21,591 bases of DNA, from positions 1-21,591 of the forward strand of contig CAZGKF010000052.1 in NCBI GenBank assembly GCA_964526475.1. The letters are read 5' to 3'. The notes under the pieces were generated by a model. That model searched no databases. It was given only the letters and a program-made list of their open reading frames with translations, and was not told the DNA's origin. Of the stretch, positions 13,793-21,591 are shown one piece after another. Each line of letters begins with the position of its first letter. Positions within the stretch are counted from its first letter, which is position 1. The DNA comes from CAYVTV01 sp964526475. Its GTDB lineage: Bacteria; Bacteroidota; Bacteroidia; Bacteroidales; GCA-2748055. A program made the translations under genes and the position numbers.

Positions 13793-16700
13793 ATGAAATT
13801 AACCATCCAGTCAATCAAACGTCCTGCCGGCACTATAATGCTTATGATTGTTATCATGACTCTTGGCATTGCAGGTTTTCTCCGGCTTCCCACGAATATG
13901 CTCCCCGATATTACCTACCCAATGGTAAAGGTTTATGTGTACTGGCCCGGAGCTACCCCGGAACAAATGGAAAATGAGGTGGCATCGGTCGTTGAACGTA
14001 AAATGGCCACTGTAGATAACCTTGATTATATCGAGTCGACCTGTGAAGAAGGAGTTTATACTTTACTTGTTAATTTTGATTACAGTGTAAACCGGGATAT
14101 TGCCTATCAGGATGTTCTGGCAAAAATGGGGTTGGTAAAGAAGGAGTTGCCGCAGGATATTCTCGAACCGGTAATTTTTAAAGCCGATCCGTCCCAGCTT
14201 CCTGTAGTTGAAATACTGGTATCATCTGATAATATGAGTCTTACCCAACTACGCACATGGATTGAGAATGAGTTTCAGGAGGAATTTGCTTCAGTAAAGG
14301 GCTCTGCTGGGACTGCCCTTTCAGGAGGTATGATGCGGGAAATCCGTATTCATGTCGATCCAATTAAACTACAGGGATATACGATTACCCTGCCTGAAAT
14401 TTCCGACCGGTTGAAAAGCGAAAATATTGACATGACAGGAGGCAGGATGGTTACCGGCACACGTGACTTTATTATACGCACCTATGCTGAGTTCCAATCG
14501 CTGAAAGATATAGAAAATCTGATCGTGCGTGGATCAGGTAAGGATGGACAGGTGTTGCTCAAAGATATTGCCACGGTAAAAGACCATAATGAATTACAAC
14601 GCATACGGACAAAATACAATGGAAAAGAAGGTGTGCGGATATCTATATTTAAACAGGCGGATGCAAATGCAGTAACTGTGTCAGATTTGATAGCTGAGCG
14701 AATGGAGGTTCTTCGGGAAGAACTTCCTCCTACTATAAATATTGAGATGATTTATGACCAGGCAGAATATGTTCGTCTCTCTACCAAAGGTGTCCGGGAT
14801 GCCATGATCCTGGCCGCAATTCTTGTTACCCTCGTCACTGCATTTTTCCTTTCAGGATGGAGGAGGGTTTTATCATTGGTGCTGAGCCTGCCTGTTACAA
14901 TTATGGGTACATTCTTTCTAATGGACTTACTTGGTTTCTCCATAAATATATTTACACTTGGAGGTTTAGTCGTAGCGATGACTGTTGTCCTTGATAACAG
15001 TGTAGTAATGCTGGAAAATATTACCCGCATACAACAGACTGAACCGGACACACCTGATCAGGTTACTAAAGGTTCCTTGCAAATCAGTGGAGCTATCATT
15101 ACGGCTACAATAACATTCTTATCGCTTTTTGTACCATTCCTGCTGGTTCCGGGTTTAACTTCATTGCTTTTCCGTGAACTGGTAATTACTATAGCCATCA
15201 TAATTTTCATTTCGATGGTTGTTTCACTTACCGTAACACCTATGCTTATGGGACTCTTCTATCCCGAAGGAAAACCTGTGAAACAAAAGCATTCATTCAT
15301 TGCCCGTATTTCGGACGTTTTTATCAAGGGGTTGATCTATATTTACAAACCTGTTTTGCATTGGTCTTTACGATTAAGATGGATAGTGCTGACAGCATTT
15401 TTACTTCTTCTGATTCCCGGGTTTCAATATTTGAAGAAAACAGGTTCTGAGTTTTTACCTAAAGCTGATGATGGATTAATCACCGTAAAAGTGATCATGC
15501 CTACCGGTACATCCATGGAAGAAACGGATAAAGTGCTGGCAGGTATTGAAAAAATTATAGAAAAACAGGAATACATACACGGATATGCAAGTCTTGCAGG
15601 AGGGAAAGTATGGGGACTGGTTACTACTGAGAACAGCTTTGAGGGGGAGTTGAATATTCAGTTGGTCCCTGCATCTGAACGGCCCATGGATACGGATAAA
15701 TATGTGGAAAGTTTAAGGCCGGCAGTAATGAAGGCAGTTAAAGTTCCGGGTGCCTCAATAAAAGTTTTTCATACCAAAATGAAAGGTATTCGTCGAATTG
15801 GTCAGTTTGATATTGAACTTGAAATTTTAGCTTCCAGGTCCGAATCCATGCAAAACATATTCAAAAAAGCCAGTGACCTGAGAAGCGAATTAAGAGATTT
15901 AGAGTATTTATCAGGTCTTGATATTTCACTACGGCTCACCAAGCCCGAATACCAAATCAGGGTTGACAGGCAGAAAGCTTTCGACCTGGGAATAAGCCTG
16001 GAGGAAATTGGCAATACGATCAAAACCCTGGTTGGAGGAACTGTACCCACCCGGTACAAGGATGGAGCGTATTATTATCCCATCAGGGTGGTGATGGATG
16101 AACGGGAAATTAAGTCGGCTTCCGATCTTGAAAATATTTATATTCATACTTCAAAAGGAGCGAAATTTTCCCTGGGTACAATTGCGGATATAATAAAATC
16201 AACCGGCCCCATTCAAATCGACAGAAAAGACCAGGACCGTGTGATTAAAGTTACTGCCAATGTTGCAGGAATCAGCGTGGGTGATGCAACAAGTGCGTTA
16301 AAGAAAAAGCTTGAAAGTTATAACCTGCCTTCCGGTTACAGGCTGAATTATGGCGGACAATCCCAGATGCTTGCTGAAAATATGAAGCAAATGGCCATCA
16401 TTCTTTTATTTGCATTATTCCTGGGCTATGCCGTAATGGTGCTATATTTTGAAAGTTTTATAAAACCTCTGATCATCATTATTCGCATACCTCTTTCCCT
16501 TGCCGGAATCTCTTATGCTTTGTATATTACGGGTACACCTATCAGTGTCACGGCACTCATTGGTATCATTATGCTTACCGGAATGGAAATCAATAATGGA
16601 GTACTTCTATTGACATTCATTGATGAGCTGAGAGCTCAGGGACAGGGGATCGTTGAGGCAATTAAAAATGCTGCCATTATCAGGTTAAGGCCTATACTCA

Positions 16701-16888
16701 TCACCGATATAAACAGCCTTTTTGGATTACTCCCTTTGGCCTTAACATTAGGAGATGGTACGGAGATGCTTAAACCTATGTCCATCGTGGTTATTGGCGG
16801 ATTGCTGTTTGGATTGTTACTGGTGTTTATTTTTATTCCGGTAATTTACTTGATTATATATGAGAGGAAACCAAACTCCCGTTCGTGA
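13793..16888 (+). CDS. RND-family efflux pump, inner-membrane subunit
   Basis: A 1031-residue proton-driven pump of the usual RND length, with 12 expected membrane helices and two large periplasmic loops. The N-terminus shows NMLPDITYPMVKVYVYWPGATPEQMENEV and the repeated half contains GIIMLTGMEINNGVLLLTFIDELR and LRPILITDINSLFGLLPLAL, all typical of the AcrB/CusA superfamily. In helix four the proton-relay region reads LDNSVVMLEN, with Asp401 and Glu408. AcrB has two adjacent aspartates, while here only one is present, which is also common among other RND branches. Metal-type methionine relays cannot be judged by eye, so the substrate is unresolved. The adjacent adaptor and the TolC-type channel would complete a tripartite exporter. 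Confidence 0.92.
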   Translation: MKLTIQSIKRPAGTIMLMIVIMTLGIAGFLRLPTNMLPDITYPMVKVYVYWPGATPEQMENEVASVVERKMATVDNLDYIESTCEEGVYTLLVNFDYSVNRDIAYQDVLAKMGLVKKELPQDILEPVIFKADPSQLPVVEILVSSDNMSLTQLRTWIENEFQEEFASVKGSAGTALSGGMMREIRIHVDPIKLQGYTITLPEISDRLKSENIDMTGGRMVTGTRDFIIRTYAEFQSLKDIENLIVRGSGKDGQVLLKDIATVKDHNELQRIRTKYNGKEGVRISIFKQADANAVTVSDLIAERMEVLREELPPTINIEMIYDQAEYVRLSTKGVRDAMILAAILVTLVTAFFLSGWRRVLSLVLSLPVTIMGTFFLMDLLGFSINIFTLGGLVVAMTVVLDNSVVMLENITRIQQTEPDTPDQVTKGSLQISGAIITATITFLSLFVPFLLVPGLTSLLFRELVITIAIIIFISMVVSLTVTPMLMGLFYPEGKPVKQKHSFIARISDVFIKGLIYIYKPVLHWSLRLRWIVLTAFLLLLIPGFQYLKKTGSEFLPKADDGLITVKVIMPTGTSMEETDKVLAGIEKIIEKQEYIHGYASLAGGKVWGLVTTENSFEGELNIQLVPASERPMDTDKYVESLRPAVMKAVKVPGASIKVFHTKMKGIRRIGQFDIELEILASRSESMQNIFKKASDLRSELRDLEYLSGLDISLRLTKPEYQIRVDRQKAFDLGISLEEIGNTIKTLVGGTVPTRYKDGAYYYPIRVVMDEREIKSASDLENIYIHTSKGAKFSLGTIADIIKSTGPIQIDRKDQDRVIKVTANVAGISVGDATSALKKKLESYNLPSGYRLNYGGQSQMLAENMKQMAIILLFALFLGYAVMVLYFESFIKPLIIIIRIPLSLAGISYALYITGTPISVTALIGIIMLTGMEINNGVLLLTFIDELRAQGQGIVEAIKNAAIIRLRPILITDINSLFGLLPLALTLGDGTEMLKPMSIVVIGGLLFGLLLVFIFIPVIYLIIYERKPNSRS

Positions 16889-16910
16889 TGTGATTCGCCT
16901 AAGTTATTAT

Positions 16911-17848
16911 TTAACCAAGAAAATAGTTTCTGTAATTTGCTATCTTCAAGCCTTCTTTTTGCCATTCCTCTGCCCCGTCGTAAAGAACCATCTTTTCAAT
17001 CTCATAACTTTTCAGTTCTTTTCCGAGCCAGTGGAGTTTATCTGCGAAGGAAGGGTGATAGGTCTGGGAGGATTTTATTTCTGTTAACGTAAGCTTATTG
17101 CCTGATTGAATAATCAGGTCTGTTTCATTCTGGTGATTATCCCGATAAAAAAAGGAATTGGGTGGCATCCCTTTGTTGAAGCGGATTTTCACATGTTCCG
17201 AAATTACCATATTCTCAAACAAAGCACCGCGTAGGGGGTGATACTGAATATGCCCTGCTTCTTCTATCCCCAGAAGGTATGAAACCAGGCCAACATCATA
17301 GAAATAGAGCTTCGGGGATTTTATAATCCTTTTGTTGATGTTCCCGAAAAAAGGTGGAAGCAGGAAAACCAGATAAGAAGCTTCGAGAACGGTTATCCAG
17401 GATTTTATAGTTTTTGCGGAAGTACCTGTTTCATTTGCCAGTTGTTCATAATTGACAATTTGCGCAGTGCGTCCGGCACACAAGCGAATAAACCGCTGAA
17501 ACAAATGAAGATCCTTTACATTGATCAACAGCCGGACATCCCGGTCAATATGAAGTACCCGTTCTTTTTGATGGTATCAACAGCATCCTGTAAATATGAT
17601 GCCAGTTCAGGCACACGCTGAAATTCATCAATGATAGCTCCGGTTTCTGCAATCCTGGAAAGAAACAACCGAGGGTCTTTTATCACGAGTTCCCTGGTAT
17701 CGGGATTTTCAAGATTGAAATAGGGCTTATCGGAAATAACCTTTGCCAATGTGGTTTTTCCGGTTTGCCTTGCTCCCGTTAAAACCAGAATAGGGAAGGT
17801 TTTCAAGGCTTCCTTTGCTTCGGAGTACATTTCTCTGTTAATCAGCAT
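16911..17848 (-). pseudogene. AAA ATPase with DUF4143 domain, internally deleted
   Basis: On the minus strand the intended protein starts MLINREMYSEAKEAL (ATG at 17848) with Walker A GARQTGKTT and Walker B-like GAIIDEFQ, then reaches GYFILTG. The reading frame then shifts: frame one stops at 17525 after MSGC, and the rest of the protein continues in another frame as IDRDVRLLINVKDLHLFQRFIRLCAGR through DUF4143 and a nuclease-like C-terminal domain (TEIKSS) to 16911. In relatives about 70-80 residues lie between FILTGSQ and Y-I-(E/D)-RDVR, so this copy has lost about 220 bases plus the frame. The junction sequence ATATTGACCGG can encode both the end of FILTG and the start of YIDRD. The gene is probably inactive. 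Such ATPases are common single genes in Bacteroidota with unknown physiological role. Confidence 0.85.
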
Positions 17849-17894
17849 AATATTTAATATATGTACAAAAAAGAAGTTCAACTACATAAATGCA

Positions 17895-17924
17895 CAAATA
17901 TAAAGAATTATTTAATAAATCAAC
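17895..17924 (-). promoter_or_regulatory. Promoter of the broken ATPase gene
   Basis: Read on the minus strand, GTTG (17921-17924) and TATATTTG (17895-17902) are 18 bases apart. The -7 element is a perfect TAnnTTTG and the -33 has one mismatch. Transcription would start near 17888, which favours the ATG at 17848 over an in-frame ATG at 17881. Confidence 0.5.
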
Positions 17925-18442
17925 TTTGACCGATTAGCATTTTCAATGTTTTTTCTACTTGTTTATCCCGAACCCTGTAGGATTGTTTCACGAAAACATA
18001 AAATATAAACCAGGATTAATACAGGTTGTTTTTGATTTTTACAAATAGTTTTTTGGAATTTTGTTTTAACCCCTTAAATCATAGGACAAATGAAAACATC
18101 AAAAATTATTTAGATTTCTTTGAATTAAAAAATCTGAAATGTAAGCCTTATTCCGGGCGTTACAAATCAAATTTCCGGTTAATTTCTCTGAATAAAAAAA
18201 TACTTTGTGCAATTGACCTGCCTTATTGAATAATTGTTTAATTTTATTTGAGATAAACCAAATTTTTTAATCAAAATTTGTCCAGCTATTTATGGACTCT
18301 AAAATATTATAACAAGCATTCATAAACAACTTTGAAATATTATCAGGCAAATAAGCCAGTATGTTAGGAACGATCAAAATTAATTTTTCAAATTAATAAA
18401 ACCGAGCTGTAATGAGATCAATTAAAAAAAAACAGCCGCATC
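17925..18442. other. Intergenic stretch without a convincing gene
   Basis: This AT-rich gap separates the ATPase remnant from the B12-sensor gene. A 67-codon open frame at 18026-18229 has no recognisable motif or start signal, and I do not call it. I see no tRNA cloverleaf, no strong hairpin followed by a T-run, and no array. A candidate promoter at 18277-18307 is listed separately. Confidence 0.6.
18277..18307 (+). promoter_or_regulatory. Candidate promoter of the B12-sensor operon
   Basis: TTTG (18277-18280) is followed after exactly 19 bases by TAAAATAT (18300-18307). The -33 matches fully and the -7 matches at TA and one T. It would give a leader of about 130 bases, long enough for regulatory structure, but none is evident by eye. 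Confidence 0.35.
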
Positions 18443-19075
18443 ATGATTGAGAATGATACCTATAACAATTACTTTAAGAACCTGATAAAAGGAGCAAAAA
18501 ATGAATGTTTTGCTACTCTTGAAGAATTGTTAAATAAGAATGTCCCGATTGAGACAATATATACCCAACTGTTTCAACGGTCGCTTTATCAGGTTGGCGA
18601 GTACTGGGAAATGAACAAGATTTCGGTTGCCACGGAGCACATGGCCACAGCTATCACCGAAAATTTAATGATAAGGCTGCAACCTCAACTTTTCTCAACC
18701 GAACGAACTGGCAAAAAAGCAGTGATAGCATGTGTTGCAAACGAGCATCACCAGGTTGGTGCCAAAATGGTGGCCGACATCTTTGAAATGAACGGCTGGG
18801 ACGGGTATTTCATAGGCTCCAATACCCCCATTGACGAACTTATCCGTTTTCTTGAAAGTAAAGAACCTGATCTGATCGGGCTTTCACTGAGCATTTATTA
18901 TAATCTGCCGGAACTGAAAAATACTGTTGGAAAGATCCATCAGCACTTTCCTGATTTGCCTGTTATGGTTGGCGGACAGGCTTTCAGGTGGGGAGGAATT
19001 AAAATAACCCAACAATTCGGCAATGTCACCTATCTTTCTGGGGTAGAGGTTCTGGGAAAGTATATTAACCAATAA
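18443..19075 (+). CDS. Stand-alone cobalamin-binding sensor protein (CarH-like B12 module)
   Basis: A 210-residue cytoplasmic protein made of a helical cap (about 10-85) and a Rossmann-like B12-binding domain (about 90-210). The cap contains W55-x9-E65-H66 (WEMNKISVATEH), the signature of CarH/LitR photoreceptors, where it covers the upper face of adenosylcobalamin. The B12 domain has E101-x-H103-x2-G106 (EHHQVG), where His103 would be the lower axial ligand, and the later VGGQAFRWGG turn. Unlike CarH there is no MerR-type DNA-binding domain. The gene is followed after nine bases by a histidine kinase, so the module probably feeds its light or B12 signal to the kinase (inference). A methyltransferase-linked corrinoid protein is less likely, because no methyltransferase is nearby and the W-x9-EH motif is present. 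Light response itself is not shown by the sequence. Confidence 0.8.
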   Translation: MIENDTYNNYFKNLIKGAKNECFATLEELLNKNVPIETIYTQLFQRSLYQVGEYWEMNKISVATEHMATAITENLMIRLQPQLFSTERTGKKAVIACVANEHHQVGAKMVADIFEMNGWDGYFIGSNTPIDELIRFLESKEPDLIGLSLSIYYNLPELKNTVGKIHQHFPDLPVMVGGQAFRWGGIKITQQFGNVTYLSGVEVLGKYINQ

Positions 19076-19084
19076 GGAACGACA

Positions 19085-20200
19085 ATGAGCGAAATAGATA
19101 CCAGACTGGTCAATTACCTCGATGATCACTCCTCGATGATAAAACTTACCGTTGCCGGCAACGGAGAAATATTAAAAGCCAATGCATTTGCAGAACGGCT
19201 TTCAGGCTGTTCGCTCAGTACAACCCATATCAAAGATTTCTTTACTGACTTTAATGCGAGCCTGGATATTGAAAAATTGCTGCAGGATGAAATCACGAAC
19301 GCTATTTTAAATGTGAATACCTTTCGCAACATACCTGAAACATTCTATTTCACCTCGTTCAAAACAGATGAAGGAATGGTGCTGATTGGCGAGTTAAACA
19401 GCGCTGAGACAGAAGAGATGCGAAATACAATGATCAGTCTTAACAATGAGTTGAACAACCTGACACGCGAATTGAATAAAAAGAATGTTCAACTCGATCA
19501 ACTTGACAAGCTCAAGAATCAATTTCTGGGAATGGCCGCACATGATTTACGCAATCCCATTTCATCCATCATGATGTTTAGTGAGCTGGTACTGGAATCG
19601 GAACCGGACGATTATAATATTTCGGATCGTTTACGGAAGATATTGGAAGTGATTAGAACTTCGAGCAAGTTTATGCTACGGCTGTTAGATGAATTACTGG
19701 ATCTGGTTAAAATTGAATCGGGTAAACTTCAACTTAATTATGAAAAAGTCCAGCCCGGGGATTTCCTGAAAAAAAATATTGACATCAATGCACTGCTTGC
19801 TGCAAAAAAGGATATTAAACTTGTTTTGAATATTCCCCAACCCTTGCCTGAAATAGCCCTTGACCCCATTAAAATACAACAAGTGCTCAATAATTTGATA
19901 TCAAACGCCATAAAGTATTCACACAATAAAACTACTGTTACCGTAAGCGCCTTCAGTTCAGGGCAGCATGTAATAATAAGTGTGCAGGATGAGGGGCAGG
20001 GCATTCCCGAAGACGAACTTCAAATGGTATTTACACCTTTCTCGAAGATAAGCGTAAAAGGGACTGATGGGGAAAAGAGTACCGGACTGGGACTAAGTAT
20101 TGTAAAACGTATTGTTACAGGACATCTCGGAAGAATATGGGTGGAAAGTGAAGCAGGCAAAGGCTCTGTCTTTTCTTTTACCCTTCCGTTGAAAGAATAA
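19085..20200 (+). CDS. Soluble PAS-like sensor histidine kinase
   Basis: A 371-residue kinase with no membrane helix. Residues about 15-105 look like a PAS-type domain (IKLTVAGNGEILKANAFAERLSG), then a coiled coil (about 110-145) leads into HisKA with phospho-acceptor His153 in MAAHDLRNPIS. The ATP-binding domain shows the N box N269-N274 (NNLISN), G1 at D302 (DEGQGIP), a TPF F box and G2 STGLGLSI. All core catalytic motifs are intact. It has no DNA-binding or receiver domain of its own. It follows the B12 protein by nine bases with an AAGGA ribosome site, so both are translated from one message and probably interact. The receiver protein at 20435 is the natural phosphorylation target. Confidence 0.9.
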   Translation: MSEIDTRLVNYLDDHSSMIKLTVAGNGEILKANAFAERLSGCSLSTTHIKDFFTDFNASLDIEKLLQDEITNAILNVNTFRNIPETFYFTSFKTDEGMVLIGELNSAETEEMRNTMISLNNELNNLTRELNKKNVQLDQLDKLKNQFLGMAAHDLRNPISSIMMFSELVLESEPDDYNISDRLRKILEVIRTSSKFMLRLLDELLDLVKIESGKLQLNYEKVQPGDFLKKNIDINALLAAKKDIKLVLNIPQPLPEIALDPIKIQQVLNNLISNAIKYSHNKTTVTVSAFSSGQHVIISVQDEGQGIPEDELQMVFTPFSKISVKGTDGEKSTGLGLSIVKRIVTGHLGRIWVESEAGKGSVFSFTLPLKE

Positions 20201-20236
20201 GTATCGCTATAAAAATAAACCAATTGAATAATTTAT

Positions 20237-20325
20237 CCACGGGCTAAAGCCCGTGGCAATTGAAAATAAAAATATTGGACAGTCAGCCTGAAATGCAAAG
20301 ATAAAAGTTGCCACGGGCTTAAGCC
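20237..20325. repeat. REPIN-like inverted pair of palindromes, with adjacent small palindrome
   Basis: The first palindrome is CCACGGGCTAAAGCCCGTGG (20237-20256). The second motif, TTGCCACGGGCTTAAGCCC (from 20309), corresponds to the first read on the opposite strand, including the flanking TTG...TGAATAAA. Two inverted REP-type motifs about 55 bases apart are the definition of a REPIN. A separate palindrome, TTGGCT-TT-AGCCAA (20349-20362), follows. Such elements are normally moved by RAYT transposases, of which none is in the window. Confidence 0.7.
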
Positions 20326-20347
20326 CTGAATAAAAGAGCGAACAATA

Positions 20348-20378
20348 ATTGGCTTTAGCCAAAAAAAACTTATATTTG
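20348..20378 (+). promoter_or_regulatory. Promoter of the response-regulator gene
   Basis: ATTG (20348-20351) and TATATTTG (20371-20378) are exactly 19 bases apart. The -7 box is a perfect TAnnTTTG and the -33 has one mismatch. Transcription would start near 20385, giving a leader of about 50 bases. The -33 box overlaps the palindrome at 20349-20362. Confidence 0.6.
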
Positions 20379-20434
20379 GGATAAAGCCTTTAAACAGTTT
20401 CTCATTATTCTAATCCTGAAAAACGGCAGAAGTT

Positions 20435-21591
20435 ATGAGTGATGACATTTTTAAACATACGGTTAAAATCGTAGTAATTGATGATAACGTGGAGTTTGGT
20501 GCGGGCATAAAATTGCTGCTTGCAAAGGAGGGTGTCGAGGTGCATACTGCAACTGACGGACCTTCAGGTCTGGAGCTGGTAAAGCAAATCCTTCCGGATA
20601 TTGTGCTTCTGGATGTTGTTATGCCGGGAATGGATGGTATTGAAGTTTGCAAGAAGATAAGGCAGATACCTGAGCTGAGTGGTGTATATATTGCTATGCT
20701 CTCAGGCGTTAAAACAGAAAGCGATCAAATGTCAAAGGGATTGGAGGCAGGTGCCGATGACTATATTACAAGGCCAATCCCCAACCGTGAACTCCTTGCC
20801 CGGCTGCGTGTATCCATACACCTAAAAAGAACCGAAAAAGCCCTGGAAGGAAGAGAAGACAGGCTTACAAAAATAATGCTGGCAGCAAATGACGGGATGT
20901 GGGATTGGGATTTAAAAACCAATAAGGTATATTTTGATCCCCGTTACTATCAGATGTCAGGATATGATGTTGATGAGTTTCCCCATGATCTGGAAGAATT
21001 TCAAAAACGCATTCACCCTGGTGATGTCGATTATGTGATGAACGAAGCTGAAAACCATCTGAAGGGGGAGATCGACCGCTTCGATGTTAAATTCAGATTC
21101 CGGAAAAAGTCAGGTGGCTGGCAATGGATACAGGGGAAAGGAGTAATAGTCGAGCGGGATGAAAAAGGCACCCCACAGCGCTTTGTGGGTACCCATCGCG
21201 ATATTAGTGAACTTAAACAGGTGGAGGAGGCCCTGAAAGAAAGCGAGGCCTATCTTAAGGCTGTGTTAGAATCAACGGCGGATGGTATTTTGGCTATTGG
21301 AAAGGACATATCTGTTCTTTATGCAAATGACCGTTTTGAAAAAATTTGGCAGATTCCCGAAGATGTTTTGGAAAATAAAGATGATTCCGTACTTCTGCAA
21401 TATATTCTCGATCAGTTGATTGAACCTGATGACTTTTTTAAGAAAGTAGAGGAACTCTATAATTCTGATGAAGAAAGTTTTGATACAATTGAGTTTAAGG
21501 ATGGTAGAGTTATTGAGCTTCTGTCTCTTCCTTTACTAAAAGGTACAGAGGTAATGGGACGTGTATGGTCTTTTAGAGACATCACCGAACG
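20435..21591 (+). CDS. Response regulator with PAS domains (cut by window end)
   Basis: An open frame of at least 385 codons that runs off the window. Residues about 9-125 form a receiver domain: acidic pair D16-D17, phospho-acceptor D60 in VLLDVVMPGMDG, and S90 in the LSG position. The conserved lysine of the KP motif is an arginine here (R113, ITRPI), an unusual change that may alter phosphorylation-induced switching. A PAS domain of the PAS_3 type follows (about 140-265, WDWDLKTNKVYFDPRYYQ to THRDISE), then a second PAS begins near 275. The C-terminus is missing, so an output kinase, cyclase or other effector cannot be excluded. It has its own promoter and lies 234 bases after the histidine kinase, so it may receive phosphate from it. 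Confidence 0.88.
   Translation, partial: MSDDIFKHTVKIVVIDDNVEFGAGIKLLLAKEGVEVHTATDGPSGLELVKQILPDIVLLDVVMPGMDGIEVCKKIRQIPELSGVYIAMLSGVKTESDQMSKGLEAGADDYITRPIPNRELLARLRVSIHLKRTEKALEGREDRLTKIMLAANDGMWDWDLKTNKVYFDPRYYQMSGYDVDEFPHDLEEFQKRIHPGDVDYVMNEAENHLKGEIDRFDVKFRFRKKSGGWQWIQGKGVIVERDEKGTPQRFVGTHRDISELKQVEEALKESEAYLKAVLESTADGILAIGKDISVLYANDRFEKIWQIPEDVLENKDDSVLLQYILDQLIEPDDFFKKVEELYNSDEESFDTIEFKDGRVIELLSLPLLKGTEVMGRVWSFRDITE

Noticed and set aside
13793..16888. Specific assignment of the RND pump as CusA (copper/silver)
   Set aside because: No methionine relay can be established by eye and no Cus-type neighbours are present.
16860..17087. Short + strand open frame overlapping the RND gene end
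   Set aside because: It lies largely antisense to the ATPase remnant, lacks family features and starts inside the RND gene; it is a shadow frame.
18026..18229. Possible 67-residue gene in the gap before the B12-sensor gene
   Set aside because: No motif, no upstream signal and strongly AT-driven residue composition; most likely a chance frame.
17925..18442. tRNA or riboswitch in the 500-base gap
   Set aside because: No cloverleaf, no B12-box-like segment and no strong stem was found by eye, despite the neighbouring B12 gene.
20349..20372. Intrinsic terminator: palindrome followed by a homopolymer run
   Set aside because: The run is A on the + strand and lies upstream of the stem on the minus strand, so neither direction gives a stem followed by U residues.

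Overview
The window looks like part of a Bacteroidota chromosome, probably an environmental anaerobe or facultative anaerobe (inference). The signs are AT-rich intergenic DNA, few Shine-Dalgarno sites, several good matches to the Bacteroidota promoter form TTTG-N19-TAnnTTTG, many short lipoproteins and a DUF1573 protein. All genes are on the + strand except one broken ATPase gene.

Positions 1-6241 hold a metalloid-resistance and thiol-redox block. A promoter with a nested inverted repeat (about 220-256) drives a TM0996-type thioredoxin/glutaredoxin and an overlapping ArsR repressor. Two small periplasmic thiol proteins of the ArsE/ArsF type follow, then a CcdA-like ArsG permease, a lipoprotein with two degenerate thioredoxin folds, a DUF1573 protein, a HesB/IscA-like protein with a double-Cys tail, and an ArsP-type permease. 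The best reading is export and redox handling of trivalent arsenicals, possibly organic ones.

Positions 6432-12345 hold an electron-transfer and metal-binding block. It contains an octaheme c-type cytochrome with a C-terminal membrane domain, a DUF169 protein, an AhpD-like CxxC protein, the remnant of a cupin gene, a small ferredoxin, a four-Cys DGC-domain protein and a TolC-type outer-membrane channel whose start overlaps the DGC gene. A membrane-fusion protein and an RND pump (12729-16888) complete a tripartite exporter.

Positions 16911-17848 (minus strand) are an AAA/DUF4143 ATPase pseudogene with an internal deletion that left a microhomology-like junction. From 18443 to the end lies a signalling cluster: a stand-alone B12-binding protein carrying the W-x9-EH and ExHxxG motifs of CarH-type photoreceptors, a soluble PAS-like histidine kinase, and a response regulator with PAS domains cut by the window end.

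The intergenic DNA is unusual. It holds 7-bp tandem arrays (848-952, 12345-12400), 8-bp arrays (4546-4633, 6247-6375), a roughly 200-bp structured element in two copies directly upstream of two transporter genes (4651-4860 and 12451-12652), a REPIN-like inverted pair (20237-20325) and a separate long inverted repeat (10545-10629). The strongest candidates for undescribed biology are the redox-linked metalloid island with its octaheme cytochrome, the B12 sensor/kinase/regulator cluster, and the two-copy element.
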